From contig DCIL01000031.1 of the NCBI GenBank assembly GCA_002315875.1, positions 33,643-58,499 on the forward strand: a stretch of DNA of 24,857 nucleotides, given 5' to 3'. The DNA is from Verrucomicrobia bacterium UBA1727. Its GTDB lineage: Bacteria; Verrucomicrobiota; Kiritimatiellia; RFP12; UBA1067. Position 1 is the stretch's first letter; the number at the start of each line of letters is the position of its first letter. The translations under genes and the position numbers were made by a program. A model generated the notes under the pieces. That model had not been told where the DNA came from. It was given only the letters and a program-made list of their open reading frames with translations, and ran no database searches. Below, in pieces: positions 8,901-15,165 of this stretch.

Positions 8901-9272
8901 GCTGTCGACTCCGCGGCGAATGTCTCGACCTCGTCCTCTGCCAATATGACCTGGTACGATGCGCCTATGGAACAGCCCTGGTTCCATGTCCGTTCGATCG
9001 ATTCCAAGGTCTCCATCACTCCTGGCGCTACCGTGGTCATGGGCGGACTCATCACCGAATCGCGCAAGGCAATGGATGACAAGGTTCCGTTCCTCGGCGA
9101 TCTTCCATATATCGGCCGTCTCTTCCGCAGCCATGCCGAACAGACCACCAAGCGTAACCTTCTGATTTTCGTCACTGGCCGTCTCATCACTCCTGCCGGA
9201 CGCGAACTCCGCACGAATGAGGAGACCGAGACCGAAGAGGGCGAGGTCAAGGCCGCTCCGAAGGCGGAATAA
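5913..9272 (+). CDS. Type IV pilus-like outer-membrane secretin (Amuc_1098/PilQ type)
   Basis: A secretin forming the outer-membrane channel of the pilus-like machine. Residues 1 to about 25 are a signal peptide (cleavage near HAVGQ). Residues 50-178 are a low-complexity Lys/Ala/Glu/Pro linker. TPR-like helices follow at about 200-300 and 330-385. A small N-domain is seen near 525-560 (SFHEALKLVCDSVGYKFIV). The secretin domain begins near 664 with LIEIETRFVEVAQDDLNSLG and ends near 1100. It includes VGVILDVTPTY at 909 and the hallmark VPFLGDLPYIGRLFR at 1058-1072. A Ser/Gly-only loop at 878-892 lies just before VGVILDV. At 1119 residues it is longer than PilQ of Proteobacteria, mostly because of the linker. 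No PilB, PilT, PilC or pilin gene is nearby. Confidence 0.92.
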   Translation: MTNIRNFAALTATIAVVAFSNHAVGQDDLDDLLKDLESDKPASAAPAAAKPVEEKKAEVKAEAEVKKAEEPKVEAKAEEVKAEVKAEEKKEEAVAKVEEPKTEVKAEVKAEAKVEPKTEEKKEEAVAKAEEPKAEAEAKAEEPVAKAEEPKSKAEEPKAAAEVVAKAEEPKAEAEPKTGKSARFAGPDAELLDNLSNTERLRRLALDEQAKREINAAREAMGNDEYNEAVSHYGLAIKFLNDRPSSKNLRKECEQGIAEGLYRAALVENDIGRRDAAIKLMEQALGMRHPKARRVLEKWTSSEEKVVETKTAVAPRSTEKFKGEREQIRKHLKRSRQYLALRNMKKALEEVEIVLVSDPYNQEAIRLRKAIQKKRQTILQQERVSARDGMIADVDEAWRPVYAVNAAQLNAQAAETVKNQTGDDPERTMEQDIERRMKEMRLPTIQFKPPSTIIDAVEFFGQASKDYDRPDIPIEKRGFNIVLRTPHGAIKTQQPEKAESDDFGSNDNGANENQPTNGLEPIQTINASDISFHEALKLVCDSVGYKFIVRGPFVMVMPQDMSTAELLSRKYDVLDAFLERMTAASSDVKEMKSQGFGGGNNAKKAEEGDENQERDWKEFFSQMGVKWPEGSSIMYIKTLGKLYVRNTRENLAEFEKVLQEMGSQPKLIEIETRFVEVAQDDLNSLGFEWILNSDYSLNLGDKLGRALGVQQGTFASTTATKGTWEKDQTTGAWSYKTDMVLDNQKLNSSTVGAKWNRADRFNYETASGEVVDYSSIANRNIGVNAFGGTSQYQNGNRYLSTTGNHVSGESKSTNDQFMRVNAFLGDADLSMILHMLSQRSDTDLLSAPKVVTKSGENAVIKVVTEYIYPQDYDVQLQSSSSSSGGGSSSGGGQSAILAVVEPQNFTMREVGVILDVTPTYSEANGGTIDLELKPQVVDEPIWHNYGMRIPFTGNSSSGTMADIGSIFNGMSTALAQIGATLSDADKDAMAKTIVASAVDSAANVSTSSSANMTWYDAPMEQPWFHVRSIDSKVSITPGATVVMGGLITESRKAMDDKVPFLGDLPYIGRLFRSHAEQTTKRNLLIFVTGRLITPAGRELRTNEETETEEGEVKAAPKAE
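6060..6446 (+). repeat. Degenerate KAEEPK-type coding repeats in the secretin linker
   Basis: This stretch encodes residues 50-178 of the secretin. It is built from degenerate units such as GTAGCGAAGGCCGAGGAGCCGAAGG, giving VAKAEEPK and KAEVKAE repeats. The unit GTAGCGAAGGY with GAGGAGCCGAAG recurs near 6190, 6290 and 6400. All copies are in multiples of three nucleotides, so gain or loss keeps the frame. The product is highly charged and probably extended; a periplasmic spacer role is inferred. Confidence 0.85.
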
Positions 9273-9298
9273 GGTAGAAGTCGTTTCTAACTTTCGTT

Positions 9299-9338
9299 CC
9301 CGTCTTACGGACATGGTAAGGCGGGACGATTGTTTTTT
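9299..9338 (+). terminator. Rho-independent terminator after the secretin
   Basis: CCCGTCTTA (9299-9307) pairs with TAAGGCGGG (9317-9325) as a 9-bp stem with one T-G wobble and a 9-nt loop. It is followed by a T-rich tract (9330-9338, eight T of nine). It lies 27 nt after the secretin stop and closes the pilus operon. Confidence 0.8.
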
Positions 9339-9353
9339 AAGAAAGGAAAGAAT

Positions 9354-11684
9354 ATGTTCGGATTGATATTGGCGCTGTCGTTGGCAGGTGAATGGACCTT
9401 GCAAGGAACGGATCAGTACGGTGAGAAAATCAGTTGCAAGGCGTTCGTGCCCGGCGATGTTCATAGCGCGCTTTTAGCCGCGGGTAAGATGCCGGATCCT
9501 TATAAGGGACGCAATGAGGTCAAGACGCAATGGATAGGGCGCAAGCGCTGGACGTTCATACGCGATTTCGAAGTAGGCGCTGAATTGCTTTCCAAGAAGA
9601 TCGTCAAGCTGCGCCTCACGGACTGCGATACCTTTGCTGATATCTTCATCAACGATGTGCGCGTTGGACGGACCACCAATCGCTTTCGGCGCTTTGACTT
9701 CGATGTGAAGAATGTGCTCAAGCCCGGAAAGAATACCATTCGCGGCGTTTTCAAAAGTGCAGAACTGATGGCTGATCGTCTTGCCGAAGAACGCGGAGTC
9801 GCCTATCCGATGGCAAATTCTCCGTGGGCAAAGAACATGGCGTCCATTCGCAAGCCCGCTTGCCATGGCGGTTGGGACTGGGGACTTGCCCAGATGACGA
9901 CAGGATTCTGTGGTGACGTGGAGCTGATCGCCTCTGACGATCCGATTGTCAGTTATCTCTACACCGATCAGAAGTTCAATGATGATCTTTCCCACTGCAC
10001 GCTGACGGTCACGGCCGAGCTTTCGGACGGCACCCGCGACCAGAAGAAGATTGAGATCGACAATCCTCCGCTCTGGTGGCCTAACGGATACGGAGAGCGT
10101 AAGTTCTACGAATTCGAATTTCATGGCATCCGCAAGCGCATCGGCCTTCGCAAGATGGAGGTGCTTAATGAGAAGACGAAGAGCGCGGACGGCAAAGACG
10201 AGCTTTCGCTTGTGGTGAGAGTCAACAATCGCCGCGTTTTCTGCAAGGGTGCGAATTGGATTCCGTGCGATGCCTTTGAGTCGCGGCAGACCCCCGAGAA
10301 GTATCGTAATCTCCTTGAAAGCGCTGCGCGCGCGAATATGAACATGATTCGTCTGTGGGGCGGTGGACAGTACGAGCGCGATGTGTTCTATGATCTTTGC
10401 GATGAGCTCGGCATCATGATCTGGCACGACATGATGTGCTCGTGCGCGGTGTACCCTGGAGACAACCGTTTTCTCCGTGAAATCGAGCAGGAGCTTGCGC
10501 ATCAGCTTCGTCGTCTGCGCGATCACGCTTCGATAGCGCTTTGGTGCGGAGACAACGAATGTTTGGGGGCGATCGGATGGTTTCCGCAGACGAGCGCGAA
10601 GGCCGATTTCTATCGCCAGGAGTGGGTGAAGCGCTCGAAAAGGCAGGAAGAATGTGTGGCGAAATATGATCCCACCCGCATCTACTGGCCGAGTTCGCCT
10701 TGTTGCGGTCCCGGTGATTTCGGGGACGGATGGAAGAACGACTCCAAGGGCGATATGCACAACTGGCATGTCTGGGGCGGAAACAAGCCGTTTGCTGACT
10801 ACTATAATTATCGTCCCCGCTTCTGCAGCGAATTCGGATATCAGAGTTTCCCGTCCCTCGAGATCGCGCTCACCTTTGCGTCCGAGAAAGATGTCCTCGC
10901 GCGGGGTCCGGACTTCGAGTGGCACCAGAAGGGCGGAGACGCGGCCAATACCCGCATCCGCGATACGATGCGCCGTTATTTCGCCGCGCCGAAGGATGTT
11001 CCTTCCGAACTGCTCCTCTCGCAGTTCCAACAGGGAATGGGCATACGAATTGCCGCGGAAGCGTGGCGCGCGCAGCGTCCCCGTTGCATGGGCGTTCTCT
11101 TCTGGCAGCTCGACGATAATTGGCCGGTATCTTCCTGGAGTTCGATCGAGTACGGCGGCAAGTGGAAGCCGCTTCAGTACATGGCTAAGCGTTTCTTCGC
11201 ACCGGTTGCGGTCGTGGCGCATCCGGACGGAAAGGTCCGTGTGTTGAACGACACCAAGGATGATCTTTCCGGCGATGTCGTACTCGAGTATTGGAGTTAT
11301 GACGGAAAGATTCTCAAGACCGACCGACTTCCGATCGTGGCGAAGGCGGACGCCGTAACGGTGGCCGGAAAATTCAAGCCGATGGCGAAGACGTTTCTCG
11401 TGATGAATTTCAAGGGCTATGTCAATGATTGGCATTTCGGTGCTTACAAGGATCAGCCGCTTGCCAAGGCGAAGATTGTGTCTAAGCTGGACGGCAATAA
11501 ATTGACGATTTCAACTGATAAGCCGGCGTTCTTCGTCTGGGCAAATGTTACCGGAGTTAAGGGAGAGTTCGATGACAACGCCATCACGCTTCTTCCGGGG
11601 CGTCCGCGTACGCTTACCTTTGCCGGTGAATTGGATGTGCGTAAGTTGTCCGTCTCAGATTTAAGCGGATTGATTGCGCGCTAA
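9354..11684 (+). CDS. Beta-mannosidase, glycoside hydrolase family 2
   Basis: A GH2 enzyme that releases terminal beta-mannose from mannosides, N-glycan cores or manno-oligosaccharides. At 776 residues it is slightly short for the family. The N-terminal beta-sandwich opens with LSLAGEWTLQGTDQYG and GDVHSALLAAGKMPDPYKGRNE, diagnostic of the beta-mannosidase branch. The TIM barrel has IRLWGGGQYERDVFYDLCDE. E402 in WCGDNE is the expected acid/base and E493 in FCSEFGYQSF the expected nucleophile. WQLDDNWPVSSWSSIEYGGKW follows. The ATG at 9354 has AAAGGAAAG just upstream. A TTG at 9330 would add KK residues before the hydrophobic FGLILALSLA and so make a signal-like start, but it lies in the terminator T-tract. 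Location (cytosol or export) is therefore open. deoC follows 13 nt downstream. Confidence 0.9.
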   Translation: MFGLILALSLAGEWTLQGTDQYGEKISCKAFVPGDVHSALLAAGKMPDPYKGRNEVKTQWIGRKRWTFIRDFEVGAELLSKKIVKLRLTDCDTFADIFINDVRVGRTTNRFRRFDFDVKNVLKPGKNTIRGVFKSAELMADRLAEERGVAYPMANSPWAKNMASIRKPACHGGWDWGLAQMTTGFCGDVELIASDDPIVSYLYTDQKFNDDLSHCTLTVTAELSDGTRDQKKIEIDNPPLWWPNGYGERKFYEFEFHGIRKRIGLRKMEVLNEKTKSADGKDELSLVVRVNNRRVFCKGANWIPCDAFESRQTPEKYRNLLESAARANMNMIRLWGGGQYERDVFYDLCDELGIMIWHDMMCSCAVYPGDNRFLREIEQELAHQLRRLRDHASIALWCGDNECLGAIGWFPQTSAKADFYRQEWVKRSKRQEECVAKYDPTRIYWPSSPCCGPGDFGDGWKNDSKGDMHNWHVWGGNKPFADYYNYRPRFCSEFGYQSFPSLEIALTFASEKDVLARGPDFEWHQKGGDAANTRIRDTMRRYFAAPKDVPSELLLSQFQQGMGIRIAAEAWRAQRPRCMGVLFWQLDDNWPVSSWSSIEYGGKWKPLQYMAKRFFAPVAVVAHPDGKVRVLNDTKDDLSGDVVLEYWSYDGKILKTDRLPIVAKADAVTVAGKFKPMAKTFLVMNFKGYVNDWHFGAYKDQPLAKAKIVSKLDGNKLTISTDKPAFFVWANVTGVKGEFDDNAITLLPGRPRTLTFAGELDVRKLSVSDLSGLIAR

Positions 11685-11697
11685 TAAGGAGCTAACT

Positions 11698-12363
11698 ATG
11701 GCGACAAAGAAATCTGCAGCACTCGCTTCGATCATTGATCATACGTTTCTCAAGGCCGCGGGAGAGAAGGACGCGGTGCGTAAGCTTTGCCGAGAGGCGA
11801 AGAAATACGGTTTTGCGTCCGTCTGTGTGAATCCTTGCGAGGTGGCGTTCGCGGCAAAACTGCTCAAGCGCTCGTCGGTCAAGGTGTGTACGGTCATTGG
11901 ATTTCCGCTTGGGGCAAATACGACGGACGTGAAGACCTTTGAGGCGGTGGACGCTATCGGCAATGGGGCCGATGAGCTTGATTTCGTGGTAAACGTCCGC
12001 TTGCTCAAGTATTCGCCCGAGGAGTGTCTTTCGGAACTATACACGCTTGCCTCCGTCTGCAAGGGCGTGAAGGCGGATGTCGTCCTAAAGCTCATTCTCG
12101 AATGTTGTTATCTGACCGATTCGGAAAAGCGGATGGGTTGCAAGTTTGCGAAGCAGGCGGGATTTGATTTCGTTAAAACCTCGACCGGATTCGGTACTGG
12201 GGGCGCAACCGTTCACGACGTTAAGCTTATGCGTCGGGCGGTCGGATCGAAAACGGGGGTCAAGGCAGCTGGCGGAATTCGCAATCTCGATGACGCGAAG
12301 GCGATGATTGCCGCGGGCGCCTCTCGTCTCGGCTGTAGCGCCGGTGTGGAAATCTGCGGCTGA
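11698..12363 (+). CDS. deoC: Deoxyribose-phosphate aldolase
   Basis: It cleaves 2-deoxyribose 5-phosphate into glyceraldehyde 3-phosphate and acetaldehyde in deoxynucleoside catabolism, in the cytosol. The 221-residue TIM barrel is of normal length. Key family blocks are IDHTFLKA at the start, VCTVIGFPLGANTTDVK, GADELDFVVNV with the conserved Asp, the Schiff-base lysine K160 in FVKTSTGFG, and the second lysine K189 in GVKAAGGIR. The start at 11698 is set by AAGGAG at 11688-11693. An in-frame TTG at 11674 would overlap the mannosidase and is not needed. The 13-nt gap suggests cotranscription with the beta-mannosidase, though the two reactions have no direct link. Confidence 0.94.
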   Translation: MATKKSAALASIIDHTFLKAAGEKDAVRKLCREAKKYGFASVCVNPCEVAFAAKLLKRSSVKVCTVIGFPLGANTTDVKTFEAVDAIGNGADELDFVVNVRLLKYSPEECLSELYTLASVCKGVKADVVLKLILECCYLTDSEKRMGCKFAKQAGFDFVKTSTGFGTGGATVHDVKLMRRAVGSKTGVKAAGGIRNLDDAKAMIAAGASRLGCSAGVEICG

Positions 12364-12385
12364 AAACACGCAGTCCTGCCGCCGG

Positions 12386-12401
12386 ATATGATATAATACA
12401 C
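12386..12401 (+). promoter_or_regulatory. Extended -10 promoter for wecE with very short leader
   Basis: ATATGATATAATACAC contains TATG-A-TATAAT (-10 at 12392-12397), an extended -10 element. No good -35 hexamer lies 16-18 nt upstream. The expected start of transcription, about 7 nt after the -10, is near 12404, only about 5 nt before the ATG at 12409. The same 16-nt box, with one C for T, recurs at 24817-24832. Confidence 0.65.
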
Positions 12402-12408
12402 GCAACTT

Positions 12409-13641
12409 ATGATTCATTTTAATCGTCCGTGCATGACCGGCCGAGAGACGGATTATATCCGCCAGGCGGTTGAATCCGGCAAGCTCTCCGGCAACGGTGA
12501 GTTTACGCATCGTTGTCAGGATTTCTTTCAGCAGCGCTACGGCTTTCGCAAGTGTCTCTTGACGACATCTTGTACTGACGCCTTGGAGATGGCGGCGCTC
12601 TTGACCGGGGTAGGTCCGGGGGATGAGGTAATCGTTCCTTCCTATACCTTCGTTTCCTCTGCCCTGGCCTTTGTCCGTTGTGGAGCAACGATTGTCTTTG
12701 CCGATTCGTGTTCTGATCAGCCGAACCTTGATGCGGAGAAAATCGAATCGCTCATTACGCCGCGCACGAAGGTGATCGTGCCGGTACATTATGCGGGATG
12801 CGCCTGTGACATGGGTCGCATAATGGCGATTGCCGAAAAGCATAATCTGCTTGTGGTCGAGGATGCCGCGCAAGCGGTTGATTCGTGGTATAAGCCGAAG
12901 GCGAAGGACGAAGCTGAAGAGAGGAGCGTCCACTCTTCGACTTCAACTTCACACTTCAACTCATCCCGTCCCCTCGGTGGTATCGGACATCTCGCTGCGT
13001 TCAGTTTCCATGAGACTAAGAACATCACCGCTGGTGGCGAGGGTGGTATGCTTGTCATCAACGACGAGCGATTCATTCGTCGCGCCGAGATCATCTGGGA
13101 AAAGGGTACCAATCGTGCGGAGTTCTTCCGCGGTGAAGTGAACAAGTACGGCTGGGTTGATACCGGCTCGTCATTTCTGCCGGCTGAAATCAATGCGGCC
13201 TACCTGTGGGCGCAACTGGAGAATCTCGACAAGATTCAGTCCGAACGCAAGCGCATCTGGCAGCGTTACGACGACGAACTGAAGGGAATGCAGGCTGCGG
13301 GACTCAAAGGACTGAGGGGAGTGACTTTTCCGGTGATACCCGATCACGCGACCAACAACGCGCACATGTACTACCTGCTCTTCCCTGATCTCGCGAAGCG
13401 CACGGACTTCATCGCGAAGATGAAGGCGCGGGATATCCTCACGGTTTTCCACTACCTCCCGCTCCACTCTTCAGACTTCTATCGGAATAGTTGCCGCGGC
13501 CACTATCCTCTATCCTCTATCCTCTATCAACTCCCCAATTGCTCCCGCTATGCTGACACCCTTGTGCGTCTGCCGCTTTACTATGCGCTGGGGGACGATC
13601 AGGACAGGGTGCTTGCGGCCGCCAAGGAGGCGCTGGCCTAA
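12409..13641 (+). CDS. wecE: WecE-type dTDP-4-dehydro-6-deoxyhexose aminotransferase with two in-frame inserts
   Basis: A PLP enzyme of the DegT/DnrJ/EryC1 family. By close likeness to E. coli WecE it makes dTDP-4-amino-4,6-dideoxygalactose for surface glycans. Conserved blocks run from the first residue: MIHFNRPC, SGKLSGNGEFTHRC, SYTFVSSALAF, VPVHYAGCACDM, VVEDAAQAV, FSFHETKNITAGGEGG with PLP lysine K204, EKGTNRAEFFRG and GSSFLPAEINAAYLWAQLE. It is 410 residues against 376 in E. coli. The extra length lies in two low-complexity inserts: residues 163-188 replacing a three-residue turn, and a second near residues 360-378. The start at 12409 is fixed by the N-terminal match, yet no Shine-Dalgarno sequence is visible. 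The exact sugar donor is inferred. Confidence 0.88.
   Translation: MIHFNRPCMTGRETDYIRQAVESGKLSGNGEFTHRCQDFFQQRYGFRKCLLTTSCTDALEMAALLTGVGPGDEVIVPSYTFVSSALAFVRCGATIVFADSCSDQPNLDAEKIESLITPRTKVIVPVHYAGCACDMGRIMAIAEKHNLLVVEDAAQAVDSWYKPKAKDEAEERSVHSSTSTSHFNSSRPLGGIGHLAAFSFHETKNITAGGEGGMLVINDERFIRRAEIIWEKGTNRAEFFRGEVNKYGWVDTGSSFLPAEINAAYLWAQLENLDKIQSERKRIWQRYDDELKGMQAAGLKGLRGVTFPVIPDHATNNAHMYYLLFPDLAKRTDFIAKMKARDILTVFHYLPLHSSDFYRNSCRGHYPLSSILYQLPNCSRYADTLVRLPLYYALGDDQDRVLAAAKEALA
12895..12972 (+). repeat. In-frame pyrimidine-rich insert 1 in wecE
   Basis: This 78-nt stretch encodes 26 residues rich in Ser, Thr and charged residues between SWYK and LGGIGH, where E. coli WecE has only GRA. Its first half is purine-rich and its second half is a run without G (12940-12967). 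Arms 12910-12921 and 12933-12944 can form a 12-position hairpin with one mismatch and one wobble around an 11-nt loop. ACTTCAACTTCA (12940-12951) recurs as its reverse complement at 16678-16689 in the GT8 gene. Confidence 0.65.
13487..13540 (+). repeat. In-frame insert 2 in wecE: palindrome plus CTATCCT heptamer repeat
   Basis: Positions 13487-13506 form a 20-nt palindrome paired at 9 of 10 positions, with ATAGT and ACTAT arms around GCCGCGGC. It runs into 3.7 copies of the 7-nt unit CTATCCT (13503-13528). The stretch 13500-13540 has no G. It lies between the conserved HYLPLH and VRLPLYY blocks of the aminotransferase. Because the unit is 7 nt, gain or loss of one copy would shift the frame. 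Confidence 0.75.
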
Positions 13642-13647
13642 TCCCCG

Positions 13648-15084
13648 ATGATTCTTCGTCACCGAGATCGTGAACTTCTGCGCTTCGAATGGACGGGGGC
13701 GCGAGGTGTGCGTGTCTTGTCGGTGAACGAGTCCGAGCGCAAGTTCCTGCCAATCGACATGGCCGGTGTCGTCACCGACGCCTCGCTTTGGAAGTGGATT
13801 TCGACGAGAACCGTCCCGCGGGGGCGCAAATACATTCTTGCAGCCATGCGTCAGTTGGGCATTCCTTCCGACGACGTGCGCGCGATTGTGGAGTTCAGTC
13901 GAGGGCTTTCGCTCAATGACGTCTATTGGATCGTTGACGATGCGTTCTCCGGAAGTTGGAAGGATTACAACCTCTACAATAACGATTTTTCCGAAGATGT
14001 CGCTGTACTGGCCTTGACGGGTCTCGGGGTTGCGCCTGAGGAGAAGCAGACATCCTCTCCGGAGTTTTCGACAAATGGGATGCTCCGCAAGTGTTGGCGG
14101 CGTGTGAACGGCGAGATTCTCCTGTATAAAGGCGGAACCGAAGGCGCCATCAATGCTGGTTTTGAAATGTATTCGGAGTTCTACGCCGCCCAGGTGGCTG
14201 AGCGGATGGGATTAAATCACGTAACATACGGACTTTCGAAATTCAAGAAGGTTCTCTGTTCGACCTGTCCGCTTTTCACTAGTGATAGATATGGTTATCT
14301 TCCTGCCGGGCGCGTGGCCACGAAGGAGTCCGCGCTTAATGACCCGCGTTTCGCGAGCATCTTCTTCTTTGATGCTCTGATCTTCAATACGGATCGTCAC
14401 ATGGGCAACTTCGGCTTTCTTGTTGACAATGATACTAACGAGATAGCAGGACCGGCACCAATCTTTGACAACGGTTACGGACTTTTTGCGCTTGCGACTT
14501 ATCGCCCAGATATGCCGCAATATCATGAGTTTGATGATTTACGTAAGTATCTCAATCGCGTTGGACCGGCACTGTACGATCGCTGGCTTGATTATCCCGT
14601 TGCTCTGACTACCGAACTGCTATCAAAGTTGATGTTGCTGCAAGGGTTTCGGTTTAAGAAACACAAACATTATAATTTATCGGATGATCGTTTGAATGCT
14701 ATTGAGGATTTTATTCAGTACCGTGTAGATGCAATCCTCGAGTATGGCAAGAAGGCTGATGCTTTATTGGGCATGGAGAAGGTTGGTGTCGGTAAATGTC
14801 CCCAAAACAGCATTACCAAGACTTTTGAAAAAATGCCAGATCGCGACAAAAAACAGTACATAGAACCTGGCGTTGTCGGTATAAAATCCGCAAGCATGGA
14901 TTCTCTGGGATATCAGATCATAGAAAATATGAGGGCGGATAGGTGTATCACCGCCGCCGAAATTAGTGAGATTCTCCAGGTTGAGGTGCGTACAGTCGAA
15001 CGACGTATAAAGTCATTGCGTGATGCCGGGCTTGTTATTCGCATGGGTTCGCGTAAGGCGGGCTATTGGCAGGTGAATGTATGA
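13648..15084 (+). CDS. HipA-like kinase with C-terminal winged-helix domain
   Basis: A 478-residue protein. The middle carries a HipA/PI3-4-like kinase core: K161 in LLYKGGT as the likely ATP-binding lysine, the catalytic-loop-like NTDRHMGN at 247-254 (D249, N254), and the metal-binding-type D274 in IFDNGYG. The N-terminal ~150 residues are not recognised. From about 417 to the end there is a winged-helix DNA-binding unit (ITAAEISEILQVEVRTVERR, then GSRKAGYWQV), like the domain ending many AlbA/RecG-type regulators. HipA kinases normally pair with a separate HTH antitoxin (HipB); none is seen here. The gene starts 6 nt after wecE with no close Shine-Dalgarno. Its 3' third is clearly AT-richer than its neighbours, suggesting transfer. 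Target and role are unknown. Confidence 0.78.
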   Translation: MILRHRDRELLRFEWTGARGVRVLSVNESERKFLPIDMAGVVTDASLWKWISTRTVPRGRKYILAAMRQLGIPSDDVRAIVEFSRGLSLNDVYWIVDDAFSGSWKDYNLYNNDFSEDVAVLALTGLGVAPEEKQTSSPEFSTNGMLRKCWRRVNGEILLYKGGTEGAINAGFEMYSEFYAAQVAERMGLNHVTYGLSKFKKVLCSTCPLFTSDRYGYLPAGRVATKESALNDPRFASIFFFDALIFNTDRHMGNFGFLVDNDTNEIAGPAPIFDNGYGLFALATYRPDMPQYHEFDDLRKYLNRVGPALYDRWLDYPVALTTELLSKLMLLQGFRFKKHKHYNLSDDRLNAIEDFIQYRVDAILEYGKKADALLGMEKVGVGKCPQNSITKTFEKMPDRDKKQYIEPGVVGIKSASMDSLGYQIIENMRADRCITAAEISEILQVEVRTVERRIKSLRDAGLVIRMGSRKAGYWQVNV

Positions 15085-15094
15085 GGGAATCGCA

Positions 15095-15124
15095 TTGACC
15101 GCCCAAAGTCAATTTTGATATAAT
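15095..15124 (+). promoter_or_regulatory. Sigma70-like promoter for the ATPase-glycan operon
   Basis: TTGACC (15095-15100) and TATAAT (15119-15124) are 18 nt apart, with TG one base before the -10 (TGATATAAT). Transcription would start near 15131, leaving a leader of about 35 nt before the ATG at 15166, with a GGAGACGGA purine stretch. It is the only clear promoter before the overlapping genes to 24797, so it may drive the whole cluster. Confidence 0.75.
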
Positions 15125-15165
15125 TATGCCTTGAAGGAATAATACGGAGACGGAATAATTTCATC

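Noticed and set aside
9474..11435. Long minus-strand open frame of 653 codons opposite the beta-mannosidase
   Set aside because: It mirrors a clearly conserved GH2 gene, its translation shows no family motifs and is rich in Arg/His/Ile as expected of an antisense shadow.
13503..13528. Short direct repeats considered as a CRISPR array
   Set aside because: Units of 7 nt with no spacers and inside a coding frame; the same holds for the 9-nt repeats at 16978-17004.
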